Notes: generated by a model from the letters alone, not told the origin. 64,000 nucleotides of DNA from Actinomadura barringtoniae (GCF_017573505.1 NZ_JAGEOJ010000008.1:186001-250000); one strand, 5' to 3'; positions 52,851 to 61,988 are shown, numbered from the stretch's first letter. Numbers and translations: made by a program.

Positions 52851-53758
52851 GCGTCCGCCCCCACCAGCGCCAGCCCGGCCTTGACGATCCGTTCCAGCTC
52901 CTCCAGATGCTCAGCCCCCGGATCGGAAAGCGGCGGCCGAACCGACCCGACGTCCAGCCCCCTCATCCGCACAGCCGCCTTGACCAGCGACACCGCGTAC
53001 CCAGGGACCTTGCTCCGCAGCTCGACCAGCGGCGCGTAGAACTGCCCGGTCAGCCTCGCGACCGTCTCCCCATCGCCCTCGCTCAACGCCGTCCGGAACG
53101 CCATCGCGATCTCCGGCGCGAACGCGAAGACCGCCGACGAATACAGATCGACCCCGATCGCCCGATACGCAGGCGCGGTCAGCTCGGCCGTCGGCAGCCC
53201 GTTGAAGAACGTGAAGTCCGCCCCGACCGCCTGACGCACAGCGACGACAATGCGCGCCATCCGATCGATGTCCCCGACCCCGTCCTTCAGCCCGACGACC
53301 CCGGGAATCCGAGCCAACGCGACCGCCTCAGCAGGCTCCAGCAGCACCCCACCCCGCTGATACAGAATCACCGGCAACCCCGCCGCCTCGACAACGGCCC
53401 GCACATAGTCGAGCAGCCCGCTCTTGGGCCCCTGCGCCAGATACGGCGGCATCAGCAGCAGCCCGTCCGCCCCGGCCTCCGCAGAAAGCGCGGCCTGCCG
53501 TACGGCCGCACCGTACGGCCCGCCCGCGCCCGCGATCACGGGCGCGTCGCCGGCCACCTCGTCGACCGCCGCGCGGACGACCTGCTCATGCTCGATGACC
53601 GACAAGGCGGGGAACTCTCCCGTCCCGCACGCCACGAACACCCCGCCGGGACCATGCGCCAGCCCATCGCGAACGTGCCGAGCGAGCACCTCCACCGAAG
53701 GCCGCCCATCAGCCCCGAACGGCGTGACCGGAAAGAACAGGACTCCCTGAAGATTCAT
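52847..53758 (-). CDS. 5-dehydro-4-deoxyglucarate dehydratase-like aldolase-fold enzyme
   Basis: 303-residue DapA-superfamily (beta/alpha)8 enzyme. Starts MNLQGVLFFPVTPFGADG; FVACGTGEFPALSV; Schiff-base Lys in VVGLKDGVGDIDRM, whose KDGVGDI string is typical of 5-dehydro-4-deoxyglucarate dehydratase (KdgD) rather than of DHDPS; VILYQRGG before it supplies the catalytic Tyr. The product in the family is 2,5-dioxopentanoate (alpha-ketoglutarate semialdehyde). Overlaps the SDR gene and the dehydratase gene by 4 bp each. Confidence 0.9.
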   Translation of the reverse strand: MNLQGVLFFPVTPFGADGRPSVEVLARHVRDGLAHGPGGVFVACGTGEFPALSVIEHEQVVRAAVDEVAGDAPVIAGAGGPYGAAVRQAALSAEAGADGLLLMPPYLAQGPKSGLLDYVRAVVEAAGLPVILYQRGGVLLEPAEAVALARIPGVVGLKDGVGDIDRMARIVVAVRQAVGADFTFFNGLPTAELTAPAYRAIGVDLYSSAVFAFAPEIAMAFRTALSEGDGETVARLTGQFYAPLVELRSKVPGYAVSLVKAAVRMRGLDVGSVRPPLSDPGAEHLEELERIVKAGLALVGADA

Positions 53759-54510
53759 GCGTCCCTCAGCTGCTCTTGGGAGGGGTCGGTGCGGAGGCGG
53801 GCGTGGAGGCCGCCGTCCACTCGCAGGACGTGGCCGTTCAGCTGGGAGGCGGCGGGTGAGGCGAGGTAGAGGGCGGCGTCGGCGACCTCTTCGGGGGCGG
53901 TGGTGCGGCCGGAGGGGAGGTCGGTGGCGGGGCGGATCTCGCCGACGACGCTGGCGGGGGCGATGCAGTTGGCGCGGATGCCCTGGCCGCCGAGCTCGAC
54001 CGCGATGGCGCGGCTGATGGCCTCGATGCCGGCCTTGGTCACGTCGTAGGCGCTCTGGTCGTCGTGGGCACGGGAGCCGCCGGGCGAGGAGAGGCTGATG
54101 ATGGTGCCGCCGCGGCCTGCGTCGCTCCAGCGGCGGACGGCGCGGACGGACAGCAGGTAGGCCGAGCGAAGGTTGGCGGCGATGACCGAGTCCCAGAGCG
54201 GGGCGTCGATGTCGATGAACGGGGTGCGGACCTCGGTGATGGCAGCGTTGTTGACCAGGACGTCCAGGCCGCCGACGCGGTCGAGGCGGGCGAAGACGTC
54301 GTCGGCGACGTCCTCGCGGGCCAGGTCGCCGGCGACGGTGGTGACGCGGGGAACGTGGCGGAAGACCTTCAGGCCGTCGGCGTCGCGGTCGACGGCCATG
54401 ACGTCGGCGCCGCACTCGGTGAAGCGGGCGACGAGGGCCCGGCCGATCAGGCCCGCGGCGCCCGTGATCAGGACCCGTTCGCCCCAGTAGTCGAACCGTA
54501 CGGCGCTCAT
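53755..54510 (-). CDS. Short-chain dehydrogenase/reductase
   Basis: 251-residue classical SDR. Cofactor motif TGAAGLIGRAL, Asp in AVDRDADG (NAD preference), NNAAI, catalytic Ser in SLSSPGG and YDVTK (YxxxK), and the closing LRVDGGLHA. In this operon it probably oxidises a sugar, uronate or deoxy-sugar acid that then feeds the two dehydratases. Coupled by 4-bp overlaps on both sides. Confidence 0.92.
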   Translation of the reverse strand: MSAVRFDYWGERVLITGAAGLIGRALVARFTECGADVMAVDRDADGLKVFRHVPRVTTVAGDLAREDVADDVFARLDRVGGLDVLVNNAAITEVRTPFIDIDAPLWDSVIAANLRSAYLLSVRAVRRWSDAGRGGTIISLSSPGGSRAHDDQSAYDVTKAGIEAISRAIAVELGGQGIRANCIAPASVVGEIRPATDLPSGRTTAPEEVADAALYLASPAASQLNGHVLRVDGGLHARLRTDPSQEQLRDA

Positions 54511-55352
54511 TCGGCGCTCGCCTCCTTCACTTGCGCGACGATCTGGGTCGGGTTGACGAAGATGAGGGCGACGATCAGCAGGACCGCCGACAGCGCCATG
54601 TAGATGACGGCCATCGCGTCGATGGCCTGGGCGGCGCGGATGCCGGGGGTGAACGCGGCGCTGTAGAGCGCCACGATCAGCGTCTGGCTGTCGGCGTCGG
54701 CGACCAGGAAGGTCAGCTCGAACATCGCCACGGTGCGGACCAGGACGAGGATCCCGGCCGCGAGGATGCCGGGGAGCAGCAGCGGCACGAGGACGCGGGT
54801 GAAGACCTGGCGGGTCCTGGCTCCGCACATGCGGGCGGCGGACTCGACGTTGGTGTCGATCTGCTCCACGAACGGGGTCATCACCAGGATGACGAACGGG
54901 AGGGCGGGGACGAGGTTGGCGGCGACGACGCCGGTCATCGTTCCGGCCAGGTGGAACTTGTAGAGGACGGTCGCCAGCGGGATGCCGTAAGTGATGGGAG
55001 GGAGGAGGACGGGGAGCAGGAGCAGCAGGAGGACCGCGCGTTTGCCCGGGAAGTCTCGGCGGGCCAGGGCGTAGGCGGCGGGGACGCCGAGGACGAGGGA
55101 GAGCGCCACGACGGCGAGCGTGATCTCCAGGGTGGACTGCAGGACCTCGCCTAGCCCGAACTCCTTCCACGCGTCGGAGTACCAGGCGGTGGTGAAGCCC
55201 TTGGGCAGCCAGCCGGAGAACCAGGTGGTGCCGAACGAGTTGACGACGACGGACAGGATCAGCGCGAACAGGTTGAGCAGGAAGAAGCCGACGCAGCCCC
55301 AGACCAGCCATCCGGTGGCGGGCAGGCGGCGCCTGCTGTTCACGGCGGTCAT
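54507..55352 (-). CDS. ABC permease (PotC type)
   Basis: 281 residues with about six membrane helices, starting GWLVWGCVGFFLLNLFALIL. Coupling loop VESAARMCGARTRQVFTRV. It belongs to the spermidine/putrescine-iron permease class rather than the maltose class. Overlaps the other permease and the SDR gene by 4 bp. Confidence 0.92.
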   Translation of the reverse strand: MTAVNSRRRLPATGWLVWGCVGFFLLNLFALILSVVVNSFGTTWFSGWLPKGFTTAWYSDAWKEFGLGEVLQSTLEITLAVVALSLVLGVPAAYALARRDFPGKRAVLLLLLLPVLLPPITYGIPLATVLYKFHLAGTMTGVVAANLVPALPFVILVMTPFVEQIDTNVESAARMCGARTRQVFTRVLVPLLLPGILAAGILVLVRTVAMFELTFLVADADSQTLIVALYSAAFTPGIRAAQAIDAMAVIYMALSAVLLIVALIFVNPTQIVAQVKEASAE

Positions 55353-56251
55353 GAGCCCTTCCCTCCGGCGGCGGGTCCGGTGTAGAGGCGGCCGCGCAGC
55401 ACGAGCGTGACCGAGATGACCAGCAGCTCGAACGCGCCCATCAGCACGGCGATGGTCGAGGCCATCGAGTAGTCGTACTTCTCGAACGCGGCCTGGTAGG
55501 CGGCGATCGCCATCACGCGCGTCTGGTCCTGCGGTTCACCGACGAGGTTGGCCGACGGGAAGACCGAGAAGGCCAGGACGAAGGCGAGGACGAAGGTGGT
55601 CGCGAGGCCTGGTGCGAGGAGGGGCAGGAGTACGCGGCGTACACGCTGCCAGGGCCCGGCCCCGAGGGTGGCGGCGGCGCGTTCCAGCGTCGGGTCGATG
55701 CCGGACATGTAGGAGAGCACGAGCAGGAACGCGAAAGGGAAGCCGGTGATGAGCAGCGAGAACAGCACGCCCCAGTAGTTGTAGATGAGGCGCACGGGGT
55801 GGTCGATCAGGCCCAGGTCGAGCAGGACGCGGTTGAACCAGCCCTTCGGCCCGAGGTAGCGCAGCAGGCCGTCGGCGACCAGGACCGTCCCGAGCGTGAC
55901 CGGCAGGACCAGGACGGCCGTCAGCGGCCGCCGCCCGCGGAACCTGCCGCGCAGCCGGTAGGCGATCGGCACGGACGCGCCCACGTTGATGAGCGCCGCG
56001 GGCAGCGCCAGCCGGAGCGTCTTCCAGATCGTGCTGCTCTGGTAGGAGTCACTGAAGAACGCGCGGTAGTTGGCGAGGGCGCCACCGCCGTTCTTCGGCT
56101 GAACCGACAGCCCGACGCCGTACATCATCGGGTAGACGAACAGCCCGACCACCACGATCAGCGCGGGCAGCAGCAGGAGCAGCACCCGGTCGACGCCGCG
56201 TTCGGCGAGCCGGTGCCGCAGCGACACCGGGCGCGCGAGGACGGCGGTCAT
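55349..56251 (-). CDS. ABC permease (PotB type)
   Basis: 300 residues, about six membrane helices. Begins DRVLLLLLPALIVVVGLFVY after a basic N-terminus. Coupling loop LERAAATLGAGPWQRVRRVL. Partner of the PotC-type permease; 4-bp overlaps on both sides place it in the single sugar-acid operon. Confidence 0.92.
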   Translation of the reverse strand: MTAVLARPVSLRHRLAERGVDRVLLLLLPALIVVVGLFVYPMMYGVGLSVQPKNGGGALANYRAFFSDSYQSSTIWKTLRLALPAALINVGASVPIAYRLRGRFRGRRPLTAVLVLPVTLGTVLVADGLLRYLGPKGWFNRVLLDLGLIDHPVRLIYNYWGVLFSLLITGFPFAFLLVLSYMSGIDPTLERAAATLGAGPWQRVRRVLLPLLAPGLATTFVLAFVLAFSVFPSANLVGEPQDQTRVMAIAAYQAAFEKYDYSMASTIAVLMGAFELLVISVTLVLRGRLYTGPAAGGKGS

Positions 56252-57393
56252 GTCTTCTCCTCCCCCGCCGAGTCCTCCCCCGCCGAGCTCCCGTAGACCA
56301 GGACGCGCTCGACCGGGACGGTCAGCTCGACCCGTTCGCCCGGCGCGACGCGTCCGGGCAGCCGGAAGTGGATGACCGTGCCGCCGTCGGTCACGCCCTC
56401 GGCGGCGACCTCGCGGCCGTGGAACTCCGACACGTCGACGGTCACGCTCAGCGCGTTGGCGGCGTTCGAACCGCCGGCCGAGCCGGTCGCGACGCGGAAG
56501 TCCTCGGGGCGTACGGCGGCGACCGCGCGGGTGCCGGTCACCTCCTGCTGCGGCACGCCGGTGAGCCGCAGGTCGCCGTCCCCGACGGTGATTCGCTTCC
56601 CCTCACTCCCGACTACAGGGAGCTCGAGCAGGTTGCGGTAGCCCATGAATCCGGCGACGTAGGTGGTGGCCGGGAACGTGTAGACCTCCTCGGGCGTGCC
56701 GATCTGCTGCACGCGGCCCGACCGCAGCACCACGATCCGGTCGGCGAGCGCGAGCGCCTCCTCCTGGTCGTGGGTGACGTAGACGGTGGTGAGGCCGAGG
56801 TCCTGGTGGAGGCGGCGGATCTCGGTGCGCATCTGCACGCGCAGCTTGGCGTCCAGGTTGGACAGCGGCTCGTCCATCAGCACCAGGCGCGGGCGCAGCA
56901 CGATCGCGCGGGCGATCGCGACGCGCTGCTGCTGGCCGCCCGACAGCTGGCCGGGCAGCTTGTCGGCGTGGTCGGTGAGCTCGACGATCCGCAGCGCCTC
57001 GTTCACCCGTTCGGCGATCTCGGCCTTGCCGACCCGCCGCACCGACAGCCCGAACGCGACGTTCTTGCGGACCGGCAGGTGCGGGAACAGCGCGTAGTTC
57101 TGGAACACCATGCCGAAGCCGCGCCGCTCGGGTGGGAGGCCGTCGATGCGCTCGTCGTCGACCCAGATGGACCCGTCCGACAGCGGCAGCAGCCCGGCCA
57201 GGCAGTTGAGGGCCGTGGACTTGCCGCACCCGGACGGGCCGAGGAGGGCGATGAACTCGCCCCCCTCGATCCGCAGGTCGAGCGCGTCCACGGCCACCGC
57301 GCCGCCGAACCGGCGGGTCACGCCGTCCATCCGCAGATGGCCGAACGCGGCGCGGGGACCGGGGGTGAGCACTCTCTCGGGGGAAGGCGTCAT
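56248..57393 (-). CDS. ABC transporter ATPase (PotA type)
   Basis: 381 residues. Walker A LLGPSGCGKSTALN, Q-loop FQNYALFPHL, signature LSGGQQQRVAIARAI, Walker B LVLMDEPLSNLDAKLR, H-loop VYVTHDQEE, and a C-terminal OB-type TOBE domain (AVRPEDFRVAT, HFRLPGRVAPGERVELTV). Fully intact, in contrast to the 48725 ATPase. Part of the sugar-acid importer. Confidence 0.95.
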   Translation of the reverse strand: MTPSPERVLTPGPRAAFGHLRMDGVTRRFGGAVAVDALDLRIEGGEFIALLGPSGCGKSTALNCLAGLLPLSDGSIWVDDERIDGLPPERRGFGMVFQNYALFPHLPVRKNVAFGLSVRRVGKAEIAERVNEALRIVELTDHADKLPGQLSGGQQQRVAIARAIVLRPRLVLMDEPLSNLDAKLRVQMRTEIRRLHQDLGLTTVYVTHDQEEALALADRIVVLRSGRVQQIGTPEEVYTFPATTYVAGFMGYRNLLELPVVGSEGKRITVGDGDLRLTGVPQQEVTGTRAVAAVRPEDFRVATGSAGGSNAANALSVTVDVSEFHGREVAAEGVTDGGTVIHFRLPGRVAPGERVELTVPVERVLVYGSSAGEDSAGEEKT

Positions 57394-58619
57394 GACTTCT
57401 TGACCTTCTGGCCGCCGACCTCGCGGTCCCAGGTGTCGAACGCCTTGACCATGTCGGTCGGCTCGAGCGGCGGCGCCTTGGGGTTGTCGGCGATGAGCTT
57501 GTCGTACTCGGGCCGGCCGTACTCGGCGATGACCTTCTGGCTGTCGGCCGGCGCCATCGACAGCGGAACGCCCTTCACCGCGGGACCGGGGTAGAAGTAC
57601 CCCTTGTCGTAGGTGTAGGCCTGCTGCTGCGGCGTGAGCGCGAACTTCATCAGGTCGGTGAGGACGGCGAGCTTCTCACCGGAGATGCCCTTCGGCACGA
57701 CCATGTAGTGAGCGTCGGTGACCCACGTGAAGCCGTTGAGCGACTGGGTCTTGATCTCCTTGGGCACCTGGCCGAGCACGCGCGGGTTGATGTCCCAGCC
57801 GGTCGTGGTGAGGGTGATGTCGCGCGACCCCTCCCCCAGCTCCTTCATGGTCTGGGCGGTGCCGGTCGGGTAGTACTCGACGTACTTGCCGAGCTCCTTC
57901 AGATAGGCCCACGTCTTGGTCCAGCCGTTGACCGGGTCCTTGGGGTCGGAGTCCTTGAGGATGTACGGCAGGCCCATCAGCCAGGTGCGGCCGGGGCCTG
58001 AGTTGGCAGGCCGGGCGTAGATGAGCTTCTTGGGGTGCGCCTTGGCCCAGGCGAGCAGGTCCTCCGCGGTCTTGGGCGGGTTCGGAACGGTCTTGGGGTT
58101 GTACTCGATGAGCGGCCCGGACGGGTAGTACGTGACGACGATGCCCTTGCCCTTGGCGAGCTCCTGCATCTTGGCGACCGGGTCGTCGTAGAGGGTGTTG
58201 ATGGCGGGCAGCTTGTCGGCGTACTTGCCCATCAGGTCGATCCACAGGTTCTGTTCCAGGCCCGCCGACAGGCCGTCGGTGCCGGTCAGCACCAGGTCGA
58301 TGTCGAGGCGCCCGGCGTCCTGCTGCGCCTTGACCTTCCCGGCGAGCTCGGGCGCGGTGACCTTGGTGTAGGTGATGTTCTTGACCAGCTTGGGGTGCTG
58401 GGCCTTGTAGTTGTCGAAGATCGGCTGCGTGAGCTGGAGGTTGCCGGCCACGTCGATGATGTTGAGGGTGACGGGCTTGCTCGGCATCTTGACGTCCGCG
58501 GGCGACGGCTCGGCGGCCGCCTTGCCCCCCGAGTCGGGCGATCCGCAGGAGACGAGACCGGCCATGAGGCAGCCGGAGGCGAGGGTGAGGGCGAGGACGG
58601 AGGTGCGCGGAGATCTCAT
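57390..58619 (-). CDS. Extracellular solute-binding lipoprotein
   Basis: 409 residues. Lipoprotein signal with lipobox-like GLVSCGSP, then a Pot/Fe-type binding fold: TLNIIDVAGNLQLTQPIFDN, LDIDLVLTGTDGLSAGL, VVTYYPSGPLIEYNPKTVP, KTAEDLLAWAKAHP. First gene of the seven-gene operon that ends with the enolase-superfamily dehydratase. The catabolic genes point to a sugar acid or related polyol as ligand rather than a polyamine (inference). Confidence 0.9.
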   Translation of the reverse strand: MRSPRTSVLALTLASGCLMAGLVSCGSPDSGGKAAAEPSPADVKMPSKPVTLNIIDVAGNLQLTQPIFDNYKAQHPKLVKNITYTKVTAPELAGKVKAQQDAGRLDIDLVLTGTDGLSAGLEQNLWIDLMGKYADKLPAINTLYDDPVAKMQELAKGKGIVVTYYPSGPLIEYNPKTVPNPPKTAEDLLAWAKAHPKKLIYARPANSGPGRTWLMGLPYILKDSDPKDPVNGWTKTWAYLKELGKYVEYYPTGTAQTMKELGEGSRDITLTTTGWDINPRVLGQVPKEIKTQSLNGFTWVTDAHYMVVPKGISGEKLAVLTDLMKFALTPQQQAYTYDKGYFYPGPAVKGVPLSMAPADSQKVIAEYGRPEYDKLIADNPKAPPLEPTDMVKAFDTWDREVGGQKVKKS

Positions 58620-58670
58620 GGGGGTGGGATCCTCCCTGGCAACAGGGTCGGGCCGGGCCGGTCCCGCTGG

Positions 58671-58719
58671 GTGGGCCCGGTGGTGCTCCGGATTAGGTGG
58701 GCCCGGTGGTGCTCCGGAT
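58671..58719. repeat. Duplicated 23-bp segment at the LacI gene end
   Basis: GTGGGCCCGGTGGTGCTCCG followed by GAT occurs at 58671-58693 and 58697-58719. The second copy encodes the last residues of the LacI protein (IRSTTGPT); the first lies just past its stop codon, in the gap before the binding-protein gene. Confidence 0.85.
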
Positions 58720-59751
58720 GACGAGTCGTGTCGCCAGCTCGGGCGCCGAGGGTGGGGGCGGTGCCGCGGCGGACACGGCGGAAGCGGAGGTGAGGGCGGC
58801 GGGTCCCGACGGCAGGCCCGCCTCCTTGCCGAGCAGGGCGAGCAGCATGGCGGCGGCCGTACGGGCGACGGCCGGGATCGGGACCGCGATCGTGGTGAGC
58901 GGCGGGGAGACCATCGACGCCATCGGGATGTCGTCGAACCCCACCAGGCCGATCTCGCCGGGCACCGCGACGCCGCGCGCCTGCAGCCGTGACAGCGCGC
59001 CGAGCGCGACGAGATCGTTGTAGGCGAAGACCGCGGTGACGTTCGCGGCCAGCACCTCGTCGGCGGCCCGGAAGCCGCCGCTGAAGCGCGGCTCGTACGG
59101 GCCGAGCTCGACCAGTTCGATGCCGCGCGCCGCGCAGCCGGCCTCCAGGAACCTGCGCCGCTGGCGGTTGGACCAGGAGTCGCGCGGGCCGCCGAGGAAC
59201 GCGCAGCGCCGGTGCCCGAGGGCGTGCACGTGGCTGACGGCCTGCTCGATGCCGGGCCGCACGTCCATCGAGATGGAGGGGACGGTGCGGCTGAGGCGGT
59301 TGGCCATGACCATGGTCGTCTTGGCCGCCAGCGAGCGCAGCCGCGTCCCCGACATGCGCGGCGAGCACAGGATCAGGCCGTCGGCGCGTTCGATCATGGC
59401 CTCGGCCAGCGCGACCTCGGTCACGGCGTCCTCGTCGGTGTCGGCGAGGAAGACCGCGTAGCCCTTGTCTCGGAAGTAGGCCTCCACCCCCTTGATGAAG
59501 GGCGCGAAGAAGGGGTTGCCGATGTCGGGCACGATGAGGCCGACGCTCATCGTGCGGCCGAGCACCAGCGACTGCGCCGCGCGGTTCGGCTGGTAGCCGA
59601 GCCGGTCGGCGCTGTCGAGCACCCGCCGCCGGGTCTCGGCGTTCACGAGTTCTGGGTTGTTCAGCGTGCGCGAGACCGTGGACGGGGAGACACCGGCCAG
59701 AGCCGCCACCGCCCGGATCGTCGCCCGGGAGCCATCGTCAGGGGCACCCAT
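58693..59751 (-). CDS. LacI family transcriptional regulator
   Basis: 352 residues. HTH at the N-terminus (TIRAVAALAGVSPSTVSRTL, hinge helix RLGYQPNRAAQSL), then a periplasmic-binding-protein-like sensor (VGLIVPDIGNPFFAPFIKGV, DGLILCSPRMSG, GHRRCAFLGGP, VGFDDIPMASMVSPPLTTI). ATG 59751 starts the conserved part; the frame runs to 59787 through an operator-like sequence. The gene lies directly before the sugar-acid operon on the same strand, which it likely represses along with itself. Confidence 0.94.
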   Translation of the reverse strand: MGAPDDGSRATIRAVAALAGVSPSTVSRTLNNPELVNAETRRRVLDSADRLGYQPNRAAQSLVLGRTMSVGLIVPDIGNPFFAPFIKGVEAYFRDKGYAVFLADTDEDAVTEVALAEAMIERADGLILCSPRMSGTRLRSLAAKTTMVMANRLSRTVPSISMDVRPGIEQAVSHVHALGHRRCAFLGGPRDSWSNRQRRRFLEAGCAARGIELVELGPYEPRFSGGFRAADEVLAANVTAVFAYNDLVALGALSRLQARGVAVPGEIGLVGFDDIPMASMVSPPLTTIAVPIPAVARTAAAMLLALLGKEAGLPSGPAALTSASAVSAAAPPPPSAPELATRLVIRSTTGPT

Positions 59752-59762
59752 GCCGGAGATTA

Positions 59763-59776
59763 TGAAAACGTTTGTG
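59763..59776. promoter_or_regulatory. LacI-type operator 1
   Basis: TGAAAACGTTTGTG has the central AAACGTTT common to LacI-family operators, 12 bp before the LacI start. Confidence 0.55.
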
Positions 59777-59795
59777 GCACACGTCAATGGGTTCC

Positions 59796-59811
59796 GAGAA
59801 AACGCTTTCTC
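59796..59811. promoter_or_regulatory. LacI-type operator 2
   Basis: GAGAAAACGCTTTCTC: perfect 6-base arms around ACGC, 45 bp upstream of the LacI start and 33 bp (about three helical turns) from operator 1, allowing looping or cooperative binding. Confidence 0.6.
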
Positions 59812-59853
59812 GATGTTACGGACGGGGATCGTTCGGGCGTCCCCGCCGGACGG

Positions 59854-60534
59854 TCAGGGCTGCAGCAATGACCTGCGCAGCCACTGCTCGACGCCCGCCA
59901 CGTGGACGGTGGCCCAGCCGCGCGCCACGTCGGGCTGCCGGTCGGCGATCGCGTCGAGGATCGCCAGATGCTCGGCGTGGGTGCGGCCCCACGCACCGTC
60001 CTGGGTCAGCCCGCGCCAGATCCGGCCGCGCATCGTCGGCCCCGACAGGTTGTCCAGCAGCGAGCACAGCACCGAGTTGCCCGAGGCGTCGGCGATGGCG
60101 CGGTGGAACTCCAGGTCGTTGGCGACCAGGTCCTCGGCCGACGAGTCGGGCCCGACCTTCTCCAGGTGCGCGCGCAGCTCGGCGATCTGCGGCTCGTCCA
60201 TCCGCAGCGCGGCCATCGCGACCGCGTGCGGCTCCAGCAGCCGCCGCACCTCGAAGAACTCCAGCACGGTCGTGTCGTGGTGCACCTCCACCACGAAGCT
60301 GAGCGCGTCCAGCAGCAGGCTCGGCTCCAGGCTGGTGACGTACGTGCCGTCGCCCTGGCGCACGTCCAGCACCTTCATCAGGGACAGCGCGCGCACCGCC
60401 TCGCGCAGCGAGCTGCGGGAAAGGCCCAGCTGAGCGGCCAGATCGGCCTCGCGCGGCAGCCGTTCACCCGGCCGCAGCGCACCGGAGACGATCATCTCCT
60501 TGATGCGTTCGATCGCCTCGTCGGTGACCGCCAT
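59854..60534 (-). CDS. FadR-subfamily GntR regulator (FCD domain)
   Basis: 226 residues. Winged HTH in residues 1-~70 (AIERIKEMIVSGALRPGERL, READLAAQLGLSRSSLREAV) and an all-helical FCD sensor domain (FFEVRRLLEPHAVAMAALR, ANDLEFHRAIADASGNSVL, EHLAILDAIADRQPDVARGW), with the Asp/His residues that bind a metal and often a carboxylate ligand. It lies between the LacI/sugar-acid operon and the divergent sugar importer at 60681 and could control either. FCD regulators often sense sugar acids. Confidence 0.92.
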   Translation of the reverse strand: MAVTDEAIERIKEMIVSGALRPGERLPREADLAAQLGLSRSSLREAVRALSLMKVLDVRQGDGTYVTSLEPSLLLDALSFVVEVHHDTTVLEFFEVRRLLEPHAVAMAALRMDEPQIAELRAHLEKVGPDSSAEDLVANDLEFHRAIADASGNSVLCSLLDNLSGPTMRGRIWRGLTQDGAWGRTHAEHLAILDAIADRQPDVARGWATVHVAGVEQWLRRSLLQP

Positions 60535-60607
60535 GCTCCCCCCTAAAGGTCAGATGTCTCTCCCAGAAGAATGCCACATCGTCGGTCTTCCCCCGTTGAC
60601 ACGGCCA

Positions 60608-60622
60608 TAGACGTCGGATCTA
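60608..60622. promoter_or_regulatory. Weak inverted repeat between GntR and SBP genes
   Basis: TAGACGTCGGATCTA has TAGA/TCTA ends in the 146-bp divergent gap. It might be the FCD regulator's site; low confidence. Confidence 0.25.
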
Positions 60623-60680
60623 ATGCGCCTACCGGCCACCCAGTTCCATCCATCCATGATGCGAGAGGGAGGACGCGGTC

Positions 60681-61988
60681 ATGACAAGCATCCCGCGTTT
60701 CCGGTCGGCGACGGCGGTCGCCATGGTGGCCGCACTCGGCCTGAGTGCGGGCGCGGCGAGCGCCTGTTCGGTCAAGGACGACTCCGGCGGTACGGGCTCG
60801 GGCGGCAAGCAGATCACCTTCCTGGTGTTCGAGACGCCGAACCTGACGCCGCAGGTCTGGGACGCGGGCATCAAGCGCGTCACCCAGCAGTATCCCGACA
60901 TCTCGGTCAAGAAGATCGTCGCACCGACGCAGGACCGTACGGCCTACGCCAAGCAGCTGCTCACCTCTGGCCAGTTCCCCGACGTGATGATCGCGGTCTC
61001 TCCCGCCGGTTTCGCCGAGAGCGGCAACCTGTACGCCTGGCAGCCGGGCGAGCTGAAGAACTTCACCAACCCGGGCAACGGCGCGGTCGGCGGCAAGATC
61101 TACCAGCTCCCGGCCAACACGCAGACGATCCCGGTCGTGTACTACAACAAGACGCTGTTCGCGAAGGCCGGCATCTCGGCGCCGCCCAAGACCTACGCCG
61201 ACTTCCTCGCCGACTGCGCCAAGCTCAAGGGCAAGGGCGTCACGCCGCTGGTGACCGGTGGCGGCCACGACGCGCTCGGCCCCACGTGGGCGGGCATCCT
61301 CGGCACCGACGTCTACGCCGAGAACCCCAACTGGATGCACGACCGGCGCGCGGGCAAGGTGAAGTTCGCGAGCCCCGAGTTCGTGAGCGGCGCCCGCAAG
61401 CTGTCCGACCTGGCGAGCAAGGGCTACATCAACAAGCGCGACCTCGGCCGCGACTACGACGCCACGCAGGCCGCGTTCCTCAGCGGCAAGGGCGCCATGT
61501 ACGCGATGGGAAACTGGTTCGCCGCGGCGGCCGACAGTCCCAAGAGCAAGCCCGGCTTCGAGATCGGCCAGTTCTTCTGGCCGTCCGACGACGGCAAGCA
61601 GGTCGTGCCCGCGTTCACCGGCGGCGGCCTGCTGGTCAGCGCCAAGGCCAAGAACCTCGACGCCGCCAAGAAGTTCGCGCTGGCGTTCCAGCTCGACAAG
61701 ACCAACCTCGACGCCTCCACCGGCAACGATGGCCTGTTCCCCGCCGTCAAGGGCTACAGCCCGCCGGCCACCGTCGGGAAGGTCTTCAAGGACGGCTACG
61801 ACCAGTACCAGCAGGCCGCCCAGGCGGGCGCCGTCGTGCCCGCGTTCGGGTTCGAGGCGGGCGACGACGGGATGCCCGCGGGCGTCGTCGAGAAGTGGGA
61901 CTCCAGTGCCCAGGACCTGGTGACCGGCAAGAAGTCGCCCGACGACGTGGCCAAGTTCCTCGACGGCGAATGGGCGAAGACGTCTTGA
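60681..61988 (+). CDS. Sugar-binding lipoprotein (ABC transporter, family 1)
   Basis: 435 residues. The N-terminus has a lipoprotein-type signal ending GAASACSV, then TFLVFETPNLTPQVWDAGIK, FPDVMIAVSPAGFAESGNL, VVYYNKTLFAKAGISAPPKT and GKGAMYAMGNWFAAAAD, typical of CUT1 family 1 binding proteins. First gene of an operon running SBP, two permeases, then a GH36-like alpha-galactosidase, so alpha-galactosides are the likely ligand. ATG preceded by GAGGGAGGA. Confidence 0.93.
   Translation: MTSIPRFRSATAVAMVAALGLSAGAASACSVKDDSGGTGSGGKQITFLVFETPNLTPQVWDAGIKRVTQQYPDISVKKIVAPTQDRTAYAKQLLTSGQFPDVMIAVSPAGFAESGNLYAWQPGELKNFTNPGNGAVGGKIYQLPANTQTIPVVYYNKTLFAKAGISAPPKTYADFLADCAKLKGKGVTPLVTGGGHDALGPTWAGILGTDVYAENPNWMHDRRAGKVKFASPEFVSGARKLSDLASKGYINKRDLGRDYDATQAAFLSGKGAMYAMGNWFAAAADSPKSKPGFEIGQFFWPSDDGKQVVPAFTGGGLLVSAKAKNLDAAKKFALAFQLDKTNLDASTGNDGLFPAVKGYSPPATVGKVFKDGYDQYQQAAQAGAVVPAFGFEAGDDGMPAGVVEKWDSSAQDLVTGKKSPDDVAKFLDGEWAKTS

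Noticed and set aside
58616..59368. 250-residue antisense-frame ORF overlapping the LacI gene
   Set aside because: Same strand but another frame; Arg/His/Pro-rich shadow with no domain, while the LacI frame is clearly conserved.
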